DNA from: Streptomyces sp. 3214.6
GTDB taxonomy: Bacteria; Actinomycetota; Actinomycetes; Streptomycetales; Streptomycetaceae
NCBI RefSeq assembly: GCF_900129855.1
Contig: NZ_LT670819.1
Coordinates: 5,952,001-6,016,000, forward strand
Reading direction: 5' to 3'
Length of the DNA: 64,000 nt
The position numbers and the translations under genes are program-made. Of the stretch, positions 45,529 to 53,204 are shown in pieces; the first letter of the stretch is position 1, and each line of letters begins with the position of its first letter. The notes under the pieces were generated by a model, which saw only the letters and a list, made by a program, of their open reading frames with translations, was not told the DNA's origin and searched no databases.

Positions 45529-47789
45529 CAGCCCGCCTCCACGCTCTCCAGTGTCAGGAACCCGGTGCCCGCCTTCGCCCGCACGACCCGGTCGCCGACC
45601 GCCAGCGCCCACGGCGCCGAGGGGTCGCTCGCGGACGCCCGGAGCGTGTCGCCCTCCCGGACGACGGTGAAGGTCACGTCCCCGACCCGTACCGTCACCT
45701 GGGCGCCGCGCTCCAGGCCGTAGGTGCGCAGGGTGACGCCGTCGGCGTGCGGGTAGTCCGGCCGGTCGGCGTGGGCGCCCACCGGGAGCACCGCGCCGGG
45801 CCGCACCAGCAGCGGCAGGCCGAGGAAGCCGTGCCGTTCCCGGATCCAGCGCGGCCCGGTCACCGTCCGGCCGGTCAGGTAGTGCGTCCATGTGCCGTCG
45901 GGGACGTAGTACGTCACCTCTCCCTCGTCGCTGAACACCGGCGCGACCAGCAGGTCGGGGCCGAGCATGTACTGCCGTTCCAGGTGCGCGCACCCGGGGT
46001 CGTCGGGGAACTCCAGGACCATCGCCCGCATCACCGGCACGCCCTCCTCGTGGGCGACGCGCGCGGCCTCGTACAGGTACGGCATGAGGCGCAGCTTCAG
46101 GCGGGTGAAGTGGCGCAGGACGTCCACCGCCTCCTCGTCGAACAGCCAGGGCACCCGGTAGGAGGAGCTGCCGTGCAGTCTGCTGTGGGAGGACAGCAGG
46201 CCGAAGGCCAGCCAGCGCTTGAAGAGGGACGGGGTGGGGGTGCCCTCGAAGCCGCCGATGTCGTGGCTCCAGAAGCCGAAGCCCGACAGACCCAGGGACA
46301 GGCCGCCGCGCAGCGACTCGGCCATCGACTCGTAGGTCGCCTCGCAGTCGCCGCCCCAGTGGACGGGGAACTGCTGGCTGCCGGTGGTCGCCGAGCGGGC
46401 GAAGACGACTGCCTCGCCCTCGCCGCGGTGTTTGCGCAGGACGTCGAACACGGTGCGGTTGTAGAGGTAGGTGTAGTAGTTGTGCATCCGCTCCGGGTCG
46501 GAGCCGTCCGCCCACGCCACGTCGACCGGGACGCGTTCGCCGAAGTCCGTCTTGAAGCAGTCGACGCCCTGCGCGAGCAGCGCCTCCAGTTTGGCCGCGT
46601 ACCAGTCGCGGGCGGCGGGGCTGGTGAAGTCGACGAGGGCCATGCCGGGCTGCCACAGGTCCCACTGCCAGATGCTCCCGTCGGGCCTGCGCAGCAGATG
46701 CCCCAGCTCCCTGCCCTCCGCGAACAGCGGTGAGCGCTGCGCGATGTACGGGTTGATCCACACGCTGACGTGCAGGCCCTTCGCCTTCAGCCGGGCCAGC
46801 ATGCCCTCCGGGTCGGGGAAGACACGGGGGTCCCAACGGAAGTCGCACCAGTTGAACTCCCGCATCCAGAAGCAGTCGAAGTGGAAGACGGAGAGGGGGA
46901 GTTCGCGTTCCCGCATGCCCTCGATGAACGACGTCACGGTCTCCTCGTCGTAGGAGGTGGTGAACGACGTGGACAGCCACAGGCCGAAGGACCAGGTCGG
47001 CGGGAGGGCGGGGCGGCCGGTGAGGGCGGTGTACCTGCGCAGGATGTCCTTCGGGGTGGGGCCGTGGATGACGTAGTACGTCAGCTCCTGTGTCTCGGCG
47101 CTGAACTGGACCTTGGACACCGTCTCCGAGCCGATCTCGAAGGAGACCTTGCCCGGGTGGTCGACGAAGACGCCGTAGCCCGCGTCCGTGAGGTAGAACG
47201 GCACGTTCTTGTAGGCCTGTTCGGTGGCGGTGCCGCCGTCGGCGTTCCAGATGTCGACGACCTGGCCGTTCTTCACCAGCGGTCCGAAGCGTTCACCGAG
47301 GCCGTAGACGGCGGTCCCCACGCCCAGGTTGAGCTGTTCGCGCAGGTAGTGGCCGCCGGTGCCGGCGTCCCGCATGATGCCCATGCCTTTGGGGCCGCTG
47401 GAGGTGAGCGTGCGGCCGTGCGCGAGGAACTCCACGTGCCAGGGCCCGGAGCGGGCGACCTTCACGGACAGCGCGCCGGACGTCAGCATCGCGTGGTCGT
47501 CGTCGTGGGCGAGCTGGGGGGTGGGGTCGGCGCCGGTGAGGTCGAAGGCGGGCTCGCGGGGGCGCTCGCCGGTGAAGTGGGTGAGGGTGAGGCCGATGAC
47601 GTCGGGCATCGGGGTGTGCGCTCTGATCGTCATGACCGGTCCCGTCATCAGGTCGCCGCGGCTGCGGATGGGCCGGGTCGGCGCGTGGATCTCCAGGGCG
47701 CCGTCCGAGGCGGTGACGTCGAGGACCTCGGCGGGGTGGGCGGCGGTGACGCCCTCGCGCAGCAGCCAGTATCCGTCGGAGAACTTCAT
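45528..47789 (-). CDS. Glycoside hydrolase family 31, alpha-xylosidase type (YicI-like)
   Basis: A 753-residue GH31 enzyme. The catalytic nucleophile is Asp415 in KTDFGERVP, the exact signature of alpha-xylosidase YicI, and the acid/base is Asp481 in HWGGDCEATYESM. N-terminal galactose-mutarotase-like and C-terminal beta-sandwich domains are complete. No signal peptide is present, so it works in the cytoplasm, cleaving imported alpha-xylosides such as isoprimeverose; the exact sugar is inferred. It follows the permease gene by 29 bases and overlaps lacI. Confidence 0.92.
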   Translation of the reverse strand: MKFSDGYWLLREGVTAAHPAEVLDVTASDGALEIHAPTRPIRSRGDLMTGPVMTIRAHTPMPDVIGLTLTHFTGERPREPAFDLTGADPTPQLAHDDDHAMLTSGALSVKVARSGPWHVEFLAHGRTLTSSGPKGMGIMRDAGTGGHYLREQLNLGVGTAVYGLGERFGPLVKNGQVVDIWNADGGTATEQAYKNVPFYLTDAGYGVFVDHPGKVSFEIGSETVSKVQFSAETQELTYYVIHGPTPKDILRRYTALTGRPALPPTWSFGLWLSTSFTTSYDEETVTSFIEGMRERELPLSVFHFDCFWMREFNWCDFRWDPRVFPDPEGMLARLKAKGLHVSVWINPYIAQRSPLFAEGRELGHLLRRPDGSIWQWDLWQPGMALVDFTSPAARDWYAAKLEALLAQGVDCFKTDFGERVPVDVAWADGSDPERMHNYYTYLYNRTVFDVLRKHRGEGEAVVFARSATTGSQQFPVHWGGDCEATYESMAESLRGGLSLGLSGFGFWSHDIGGFEGTPTPSLFKRWLAFGLLSSHSRLHGSSSYRVPWLFDEEAVDVLRHFTRLKLRLMPYLYEAARVAHEEGVPVMRAMVLEFPDDPGCAHLERQYMLGPDLLVAPVFSDEGEVTYYVPDGTWTHYLTGRTVTGPRWIRERHGFLGLPLLVRPGAVLPVGAHADRPDYPHADGVTLRTYGLERGAQVTVRVGDVTFTVVREGDTLRASASDPSAPWALAVGDRVVRAKAGTGFLTLESVEAG

Positions 47790-47818
47790 GGGCGGGGGTC
47801 CTTACTGCTCGGTCCTCA

Positions 47819-48643
47819 CTACTTCACGGCGCCCACGGCGATGCCGCGGGTGAGCGTCCGCTGGAAGACGAGGAAGAAGACGAGGGCCGGGAGCACCCCG
47901 AGGAGGGCGGCCGCGTTGGTCATCGTGGCGTCCATCAGCCGCTGGCCCTGGAGGACGCCGAGGGCCACCGACACGGTCTGGTTGTCGTTGGAGACGAGCA
48001 TGACCAGCGGCAGCAGGAACTCGTTCCAGGTCCAGATGAAGAAGAAGACGAGGAGCACGCCGATGGTGGGGCGGCTGACCGGGACGACGATCCGCCACAG
48101 CACCTGCCACTTGGTCGCGCCGTCGATGCGGGCGGCCTCGATGATCTCGCGCGGGAACCGGCCGAGGACGGAGGAGAGGAGATACGTGCCGAATGCCGAC
48201 TGGATCACCGTGAAGACGATGATCACGCTGAGCCGGGTGTCGTACAGGCCGGCCTGCTTGCTCAGGTAGTAGAGCGGGTAGACCAGCGCCTCCTGCGGGA
48301 GCATGTTCGCCAGGACGAAGAAGGCCAGCACCCAGGTGCGGCCCTTGATCCGGCCGATGCCGATCGCGTACGCGGTCAGGATGGACAGGACGACCGCGAG
48401 CACCGCCACCGAGCCGCTGATGACGACCGAGTTGATCAGCTTCTGGGTGTAGTCCACCCGTTCCCAGAAGTCCTTCAGTCCGTCCAGGTAGAGGCCCTCG
48501 GGCAGGCTCAGCGGGCCGTTGCGGGAGTACTCCGCCGGGGACTTGACCGCGTTCACCGCCACGATCAGAAACGGGACGATCATGAACAGGGCGGCCAGGC
48601 AGAGGGCGATCAGGACCGGATAGCGGCGCAGGGCCCTCGTCAT
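47819..48643 (-). CDS. Xyloside-type ABC transporter permease (MalG type)
   Basis: A 274-residue permease with six membrane helices, the EAA loop FPREIIEAARIDGATKWQVL and the conserved ending TRGIAVGAVK. ATG 48643 overlaps the stop of the partner permease by four bases (ATGA). It is part of the binding protein-permease-permease-GH31-LacI operon. No ATPase gene is present; the shared MsiK-type ATPase is presumed to energise it. Confidence 0.94.
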   Translation of the reverse strand: MTRALRRYPVLIALCLAALFMIVPFLIVAVNAVKSPAEYSRNGPLSLPEGLYLDGLKDFWERVDYTQKLINSVVISGSVAVLAVVLSILTAYAIGIGRIKGRTWVLAFFVLANMLPQEALVYPLYYLSKQAGLYDTRLSVIIVFTVIQSAFGTYLLSSVLGRFPREIIEAARIDGATKWQVLWRIVVPVSRPTIGVLLVFFFIWTWNEFLLPLVMLVSNDNQTVSVALGVLQGQRLMDATMTNAAALLGVLPALVFFLVFQRTLTRGIAVGAVK

Positions 48644-49569
48644 GTGCGCGCCCCTTCCTCGGCGTCCTCCGCGCGGGTCTGCAGTCTCAGGCCGATCAGG
48701 GACAGGGCCAGGATGATCACGGTCAGCACCGTGGAGATCGCGGCGCCGTAGCCGACCTGGGTCTTCTCGAAGAACGTGGTGAAGGAGAAGTACGAGGGGA
48801 CGTCGGTCGCGCCGCCGGGGCCGCCCTTGGTCAGGACGTACACCGCGCCGAACACCTTCAGCGCGGCGATCGTGCACCAGGTCAGCACGACGTACAGCTC
48901 GGGGCGGATCTGCGGCAGTGTGATGTGCCGGAAGCGGCGCCACCAGCCGGCGCCGTCCAGCTCGGCGGCCTCGTGCAGCTGGGGGTCGACGCGTTGCAGG
49001 CCCGCCATGAAGACGACCAGCGGGAAGCCGAGCTGCACCCACACCATCACACCCATGACGCTGTAGAGCGCGACGTCGGGGTCGCCGAGCCAGTCCTGCC
49101 GCCACCCGCCGAGGCCGACCGCTTCGAGAAGCTCGTTGAGGGAGCCGTTGTCGGGAGCCAGGATCCAGCTCCAGACGATGCCCGCGACCGCGATCGGCAG
49201 CACCTGGGGCAGGTAGAAGCAGGCCCGCAGGACGGCGGCGATCCGGGAGCCGAAGTGCTTGCCGACGTAGTCGAACAGGGCGGCGGCCAGGACCAGTCCG
49301 ACGGCCGTGGGGATCGCCGCCATCGCGACGACCATGAAGAGGCTGTGCCGGAACGACTCCCAGAACTCCGTGTCGTCGACCAGCTCCCGGTAGTTGGCGA
49401 GCCCGGACCACGACGGGCTGCCCACGCCCTGCCAGTCGGTGAAGCTCACGCCCGTGTTCATCAGGAACGGGACGACGATCACGGTGAGGAAGGCCAGGGC
49501 GCCGGGGAGGAGGAAGAGGGCGTAGGAGTCGCGCGGGGCTCCGGGGGCTCTGGGGGCGCGCGCCCTCAT
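48640..49569 (-). CDS. Xyloside-type ABC transporter permease (MalF type)
   Basis: A 309-residue permease of normal length, with six membrane segments (SYALFLLPGALAFLTVIVVP first) and the EAA loop DPQLHEAAELDGAGWWRRF. Unlike the MalF-type protein at 27491-28834 it has no extracytoplasmic insertion. ATG 49569 overlaps the binding-protein stop by four bases, a tight coupling that keeps subunit amounts balanced. Confidence 0.94.
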   Translation of the reverse strand: MRARAPRAPGAPRDSYALFLLPGALAFLTVIVVPFLMNTGVSFTDWQGVGSPSWSGLANYRELVDDTEFWESFRHSLFMVVAMAAIPTAVGLVLAAALFDYVGKHFGSRIAAVLRACFYLPQVLPIAVAGIVWSWILAPDNGSLNELLEAVGLGGWRQDWLGDPDVALYSVMGVMVWVQLGFPLVVFMAGLQRVDPQLHEAAELDGAGWWRRFRHITLPQIRPELYVVLTWCTIAALKVFGAVYVLTKGGPGGATDVPSYFSFTTFFEKTQVGYGAAISTVLTVIILALSLIGLRLQTRAEDAEEGART

Positions 49570-50867
49570 CGCTTCGGTGCGCCCTTGTCATAGGCCTTCT
49601 GGAGACTGCTGAGGTAGTCGTCGGGTTTCTCGCTGCCGGTGATCAGCTTCTGGGTCTCGGAGACCAGGACGTCGTAGAAGCCGGGGACCGGCCAGTCCGG
49701 GTAGAAGGCCAGGCCGTCGCGGCCGCTGACGGTGTTGAAGTGGGTGATCAGCTCCTTGGCCTTCGGGTCGGTGATGGCGGCCGGGTCCGCCGCGACGGGG
49801 ACGCCGCCCTTGTTGCCCAGCAGGTTCTGGATCTTCTTCGACAGGGTGATGTCGATGAAGTCGTAGGCGAGCTCCTTGTTCTTCGCGCTCTTGGGGACGA
49901 CCCAGAGGTTGCCGCCGGAGCCCGGGGTGAGGGTCGAGCCGGGCCACAGGGTGGTGCCCCAGTCGAAGGTCGCCTCGTCCTGGAAGCGGCCGTACCACCA
50001 GCTGCCGGAGAACAGGATCGGCGCCTTGCCCTGGAGGAAGGAGACGCCGGCGTCCTCGGCCTTGGCGCTCGTGGAGCTCTTGCCGACGTATCCCTTCTTC
50101 ACCCAGTCGGCGAACGTCTCGGCGGCATAGGTCCAGGCCGCGTCGTGGAAGTCGGCCTTCTTGCCCTTGTACAGCTCGTAGGAGTCGACCCAGGAGCGGT
50201 CCGCCTTGGACAGGGCCAGCTGGTAGACGTACTGCTGGGCGAGGTACTCGGCGCCGGAGTTGGCGAGCGGCGTGATGTCGTTCTCGGTGAACTTCTTCAT
50301 CGCGGCGACCAGGTCGTCGAACGTCTTCGGCTCGGCGATCTTGTACTTCGCGAACAGGTCCTTGTTGAAGTAGACCATCGTGTACTCGGCGTAGTCGGTC
50401 ACGCCGTACCACTTGCCGGAGCCCATCACGCCGTCGGCGTCGTACTGGCTGGTGGTGCGCACGCCCGGGCTGAGCAGCTTGTCCCAGCCGCGTTTCGTCG
50501 CCGCGGCGGACAGGTCGGTGAGGAGGCCCTGCTTGGAGAGCAGGCCCGCCGTCGCGTTGCCCTTGTTGTACTCCATGAGGTCGGGCGCGTCGGAGGAGTT
50601 GAGGACCATCGGGGCGGTCTTCTGGATCTGCTCGAAGCTCTTCTCCTCGAACTTCACCTTCACACCCGGATGCGTGGCCTCGAACTCCTTGATCGCCTCC
50701 GTCCAGGCCACGCCCATCGCGCTGTTGGGGGCCTCGTAGTGCCACAGCCGCAGGGTCCCCGCGTCGGAGGAGCCGCCGCCGTCCGAGCCGCCGCAGGAGG
50801 CCAGGAGCAGGGATCCGGCGAGGACCGCCGCCGCACTCGCCACCACACGCCTTCGTGCCGTCAACAT
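49566..50867 (-). CDS. Xyloside-type ABC transporter binding lipoprotein
   Basis: A 433-residue lipoprotein. The signal peptide ends with LLLASCGGS, giving the lipidated cysteine at residue 25. The mature part is a type-1 sugar-binding protein (LRLWHYEAPNSAMGVAWTEA, EFEATHPGVKVKFEE, SSDAPDLMEYNKGN). It is the first gene of the operon with two permeases, the GH31 enzyme and LacI, so an alpha-xylosylated oligosaccharide is a sensible ligand. ATG 50867 has GGAGG just upstream on the minus strand (from the plus-strand ACCTCC). Confidence 0.93.
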   Translation of the reverse strand: MLTARRRVVASAAAVLAGSLLLASCGGSDGGGSSDAGTLRLWHYEAPNSAMGVAWTEAIKEFEATHPGVKVKFEEKSFEQIQKTAPMVLNSSDAPDLMEYNKGNATAGLLSKQGLLTDLSAAATKRGWDKLLSPGVRTTSQYDADGVMGSGKWYGVTDYAEYTMVYFNKDLFAKYKIAEPKTFDDLVAAMKKFTENDITPLANSGAEYLAQQYVYQLALSKADRSWVDSYELYKGKKADFHDAAWTYAAETFADWVKKGYVGKSSTSAKAEDAGVSFLQGKAPILFSGSWWYGRFQDEATFDWGTTLWPGSTLTPGSGGNLWVVPKSAKNKELAYDFIDITLSKKIQNLLGNKGGVPVAADPAAITDPKAKELITHFNTVSGRDGLAFYPDWPVPGFYDVLVSETQKLITGSEKPDDYLSSLQKAYDKGAPKR

Positions 50868-50940
50868 CCTGTACCTCCGGGGGAGTCGGATGGTGCTGGG
50901 GGCAGAACAGCCGTCACGCGGCGTTCGACGACTCGGTACG

Positions 50941-50972
50941 TCGACCTCGTTCGTCGTCGACCTCGTTCGTCG
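50941..50972. repeat. Perfect 16-base tandem duplication TCGACCTCGTTCGTCG
   Basis: Two head-to-tail copies, 50941-50956 and 50957-50972, directly beside the palindromic operators of the GH31 operon. The unit itself contains TCGA and TCGTTCG elements related to those operators. Confidence 0.8.
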
Positions 50973-50981
50973 ACCGGTTCG

Positions 50982-51020
50982 TCGAATCGATTCGATGCGT
51001 GACGTCGAAGCGCTTCGACG
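50982..51020. promoter_or_regulatory. Two perfect palindromes, putative LacI operators
   Basis: TCGAATCGATTCGA (50982-50995) and CGTCGAAGCGCTTCGACG (51003-51020) are perfect 14- and 18-base palindromes about 23 bases apart centre to centre. The CG-centred palindrome is the usual form of a LacI-family operator. They lie 115-153 bases upstream of the binding-protein start, where repressor would block initiation. Confidence 0.7.
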
Positions 51021-51580
51021 GGGAAGGTATGCGTCTGATGTGATCGCGTCAATGGGGCGCGGGGAAGGGGTGCGGGAACCGGCAGCCATGAGCGGGGTCG
51101 GTTAGGGGTGCCGAAAAGTGTCCGGCGCTTTTCCGGCCGGCGGCCGGGGAGGGGGTCGCCGTATCGCGGATAAAGCGGGCAATCCGCCGTCCCGTTGGAG
51201 TGAATTTTTCCGGCCATGCCTGAGACCTCGCTCGATCCCCTTGTCGACCGCGTCCCTTTGTCCGTCTGTGTCGTTGGTGTGATGAAAGGGGCTGGTCCCT
51301 CCGACCCTCGATGCCCTTCGGTGGGCCGGGAGTCGGGGTGGGGCGGCGAGAACGTGCCTCCGGCGAGCCGTCAAGGGGTTAAATCCGGCCATAGGCATGA
51401 ACATGACTTCTGACCATAAATGACACATCGCGAACACAGGGCCCAAGCCTGCGCTAGATTCGTCGACCTGAGCGCAATGGGGTAAAAGGGGCGCAGGAGC
51501 CGGGTGGGGGCCTGGTTCCGCCGACGTGCGCTCGGGGTCGTAAGCGCACCCAGAACAGTTCCGTGGGGGGAAGTGCGCAC

Positions 51581-52585
51581 GTGAAGAATTGGCGAGAAGA
51601 CGCCCAACCGGAGTGGCCGGAGGTGGCGACGCCGACCCGGGACGTACCGGTCTCGGGGGCAGGATCCCAGAACTTTCCGGGGGCGCGGGGGCAATCCCTG
51701 ACGTCCATGGCGGGAGAAAGTGGCGGATACCAGTCAGTGATGGATGTACCGCGTGAAAGCGGTCTGTTGTCGGGCCCCGAAACCTCGAACAGCATTTCCG
51801 AAAACGAACGGTCGAGCGATCTCCGGGATCCCTGGGGAGAGGAGCCCGGCGGGGCGGACGGCAAGGGGAACGATCCGGCCGAGGTGACGGTGCGGCTCGA
51901 CCCCCTCAAGAAGGGGCGGGCCGACGGTCCCGAGGCCGGCGCGTCCGACGTCCCGGTGTTCGTCGACGAGTCGGGCCGACGCGGCCGGACGTTCCGCCGC
52001 ATCGGCATCCTCGTGGGGACCGCGTGCGGGGCGTACGCCGTCGTCATCGTGGCCACGCTGCTGTCGGGCAACGCGGGCGCGCCCTGGCTGCCGGTACCGG
52101 TGCCGGGCGTCGCCGACGACGACAAGCCGGCGGCCGGCAAGGTCGACAGCCCGTCGGCGCCGGACGACTCCGTGAGCGAGCGACCTGGGGTGCCGGGCGC
52201 CGTGCTGCCGGGCGGCGCGGGCAACACCGCCCTGCCGTCCGGCGCGGTGCCGGGCAAGCCGGGGGCGAGCGCGGTGCCGGGCGCTTCGGCGAGCCCGGCG
52301 GCGTCGCCGGGCGGGGCGTCGCCGGCGGCCCGGCCCTCGGCGAGCGGGACGGCCCGGCCCAGCGCGGGGCCCACGGCCACGGCGTCCTCGACGCCCGGTC
52401 CGAGCAGCCCGGTGGTCGCCCCGCCTGCGTCCTCCCCGCCACCGCCCCCGGCATCCTCACCCGCCGCACCTCCCTCGCCCGCCGCCTCCCCCTCCCCGGC
52501 CGGAGGAACCACCACCACAGTCGCCAACGGCCCCCCGGACCCGACCCCGGCACCAACGGCGTCGGCGTCGACCTCGGCGGTCTGA
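51581..52585 (+). CDS. matA: MatA-type membrane protein with Pro/Ala/Ser-rich outer region
   Basis: A 334-residue single-pass protein. The first 140 residues are hydrophilic and probably cytoplasmic. One membrane helix (141-162, IGILVGTACGAYAVVIVATLL) is followed by about 170 residues almost entirely of Pro, Ala, Ser, Gly and Thr. No enzyme motif is present. It sits just upstream of the deacetylase/glycosyltransferase gene in the position of Streptomyces matA, whose product works with MatB in making an adhesive exopolysaccharide that controls pellet formation. GTG 51581 is chosen because GGGGGGAAG lies seven bases upstream. Confidence 0.75.
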   Translation: MKNWREDAQPEWPEVATPTRDVPVSGAGSQNFPGARGQSLTSMAGESGGYQSVMDVPRESGLLSGPETSNSISENERSSDLRDPWGEEPGGADGKGNDPAEVTVRLDPLKKGRADGPEAGASDVPVFVDESGRRGRTFRRIGILVGTACGAYAVVIVATLLSGNAGAPWLPVPVPGVADDDKPAAGKVDSPSAPDDSVSERPGVPGAVLPGGAGNTALPSGAVPGKPGASAVPGASASPAASPGGASPAARPSASGTARPSAGPTATASSTPGPSSPVVAPPASSPPPPPASSPAAPPSPAASPSPAGGTTTTVANGPPDPTPAPTASASTSAV

Positions 52586-53204
52586 GGAGCGAGGGGTTGG
52601 CAACCGCTCGTCGACGAGCGCGTATGAGGGTAGGAACGGTGCGTCGAGAAACGGCCGGCGGAGTTTCTGGCGCCGGTCGAATCGGGCCTGGGGGCATCGG
52701 CGAAAGGGCCCGAGGGTGGGCCGTTGGACGCCGGGCCCGGATGTCGGGCGCCAGGGCCGGGGGCACGCGACCGGGCTGGGGGCATGCAACCCGGCCGGGG
52801 GCACGCAACCCGGCCGGGGGCACGCAACCCCCGTAACCGGCGCCCCTCGAAGCGCTTCCGTCGTCTGACCCCGACGAGATGATCCTGGCTCGGCCGCTCG
52901 GCCCTCGCTGTGCGGCCTCTTTACCTGGCCCCCGGGACGAGAAGTCGTCTGCCCGACCCGGTGAGTTGATCTACAGCCCACTCCCTTCGCGCCGGGATTC
53001 CCGTTGCCTGACCCGTATGGGTCACCCTCTCCAGCCGCCCCACGGGGGCGCGATCGCACCGCCCGGCTCCCGCAGCCCAACCCGCCGGCAACGCCCAACA
53101 GCCACTGCCTGCTCGCACGGCCCACTCCCCGCACAAATGACTCCTCACCGCCCACCCTCGTCGCGCAAGGCGCGTGGCGAGCCGTTTTCGGAGATGCAGC
53201 TCTC
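52586..53204 (+). other. 619-base gap between matA and matB
   Basis: Contains a 19-base tandem repeat (52759-52830) and otherwise ordinary GC-rich sequence. Frames that stay open here reflect base composition and show no family resemblance. The stretch 52840-53010 could hold a separate promoter for matB. Confidence 0.5.
52759..52830. repeat. 19-base tandem repeat GGGGGCACGCAACCCGGCC
   Basis: Nearly four copies: 52759-52777 (degenerate), 52778-52796 (one change), 52797-52815 (exact) and 52816-52830 (truncated). It lies in the matA-matB gap and could act as a structural spacer or protein-binding array. Confidence 0.85.

Larger units (their letters stand above)
50868..51580. promoter_or_regulatory. 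713-base divergent region between the GH31 operon and matA
   Basis: The left part (50930-51025) holds the operator cluster of the GH31 operon. The right part, 51200-51580, is less GC-rich and probably contains the matA promoter; TAGATT at 51455-51460 is a possible -10 hexamer, though no matching -35 was found. The matA ribosome site is GGGGGGAAG around 51565-51573. No gene was recognised here. Confidence 0.5.

Noticed and set aside
52847..52860. GAAGCGCTTC palindrome in the matA-matB gap, resembling the core of the LacI operator
   Set aside because: Only the 10-base centre matches and flanks differ; a short GC-centred palindrome is likely by chance.
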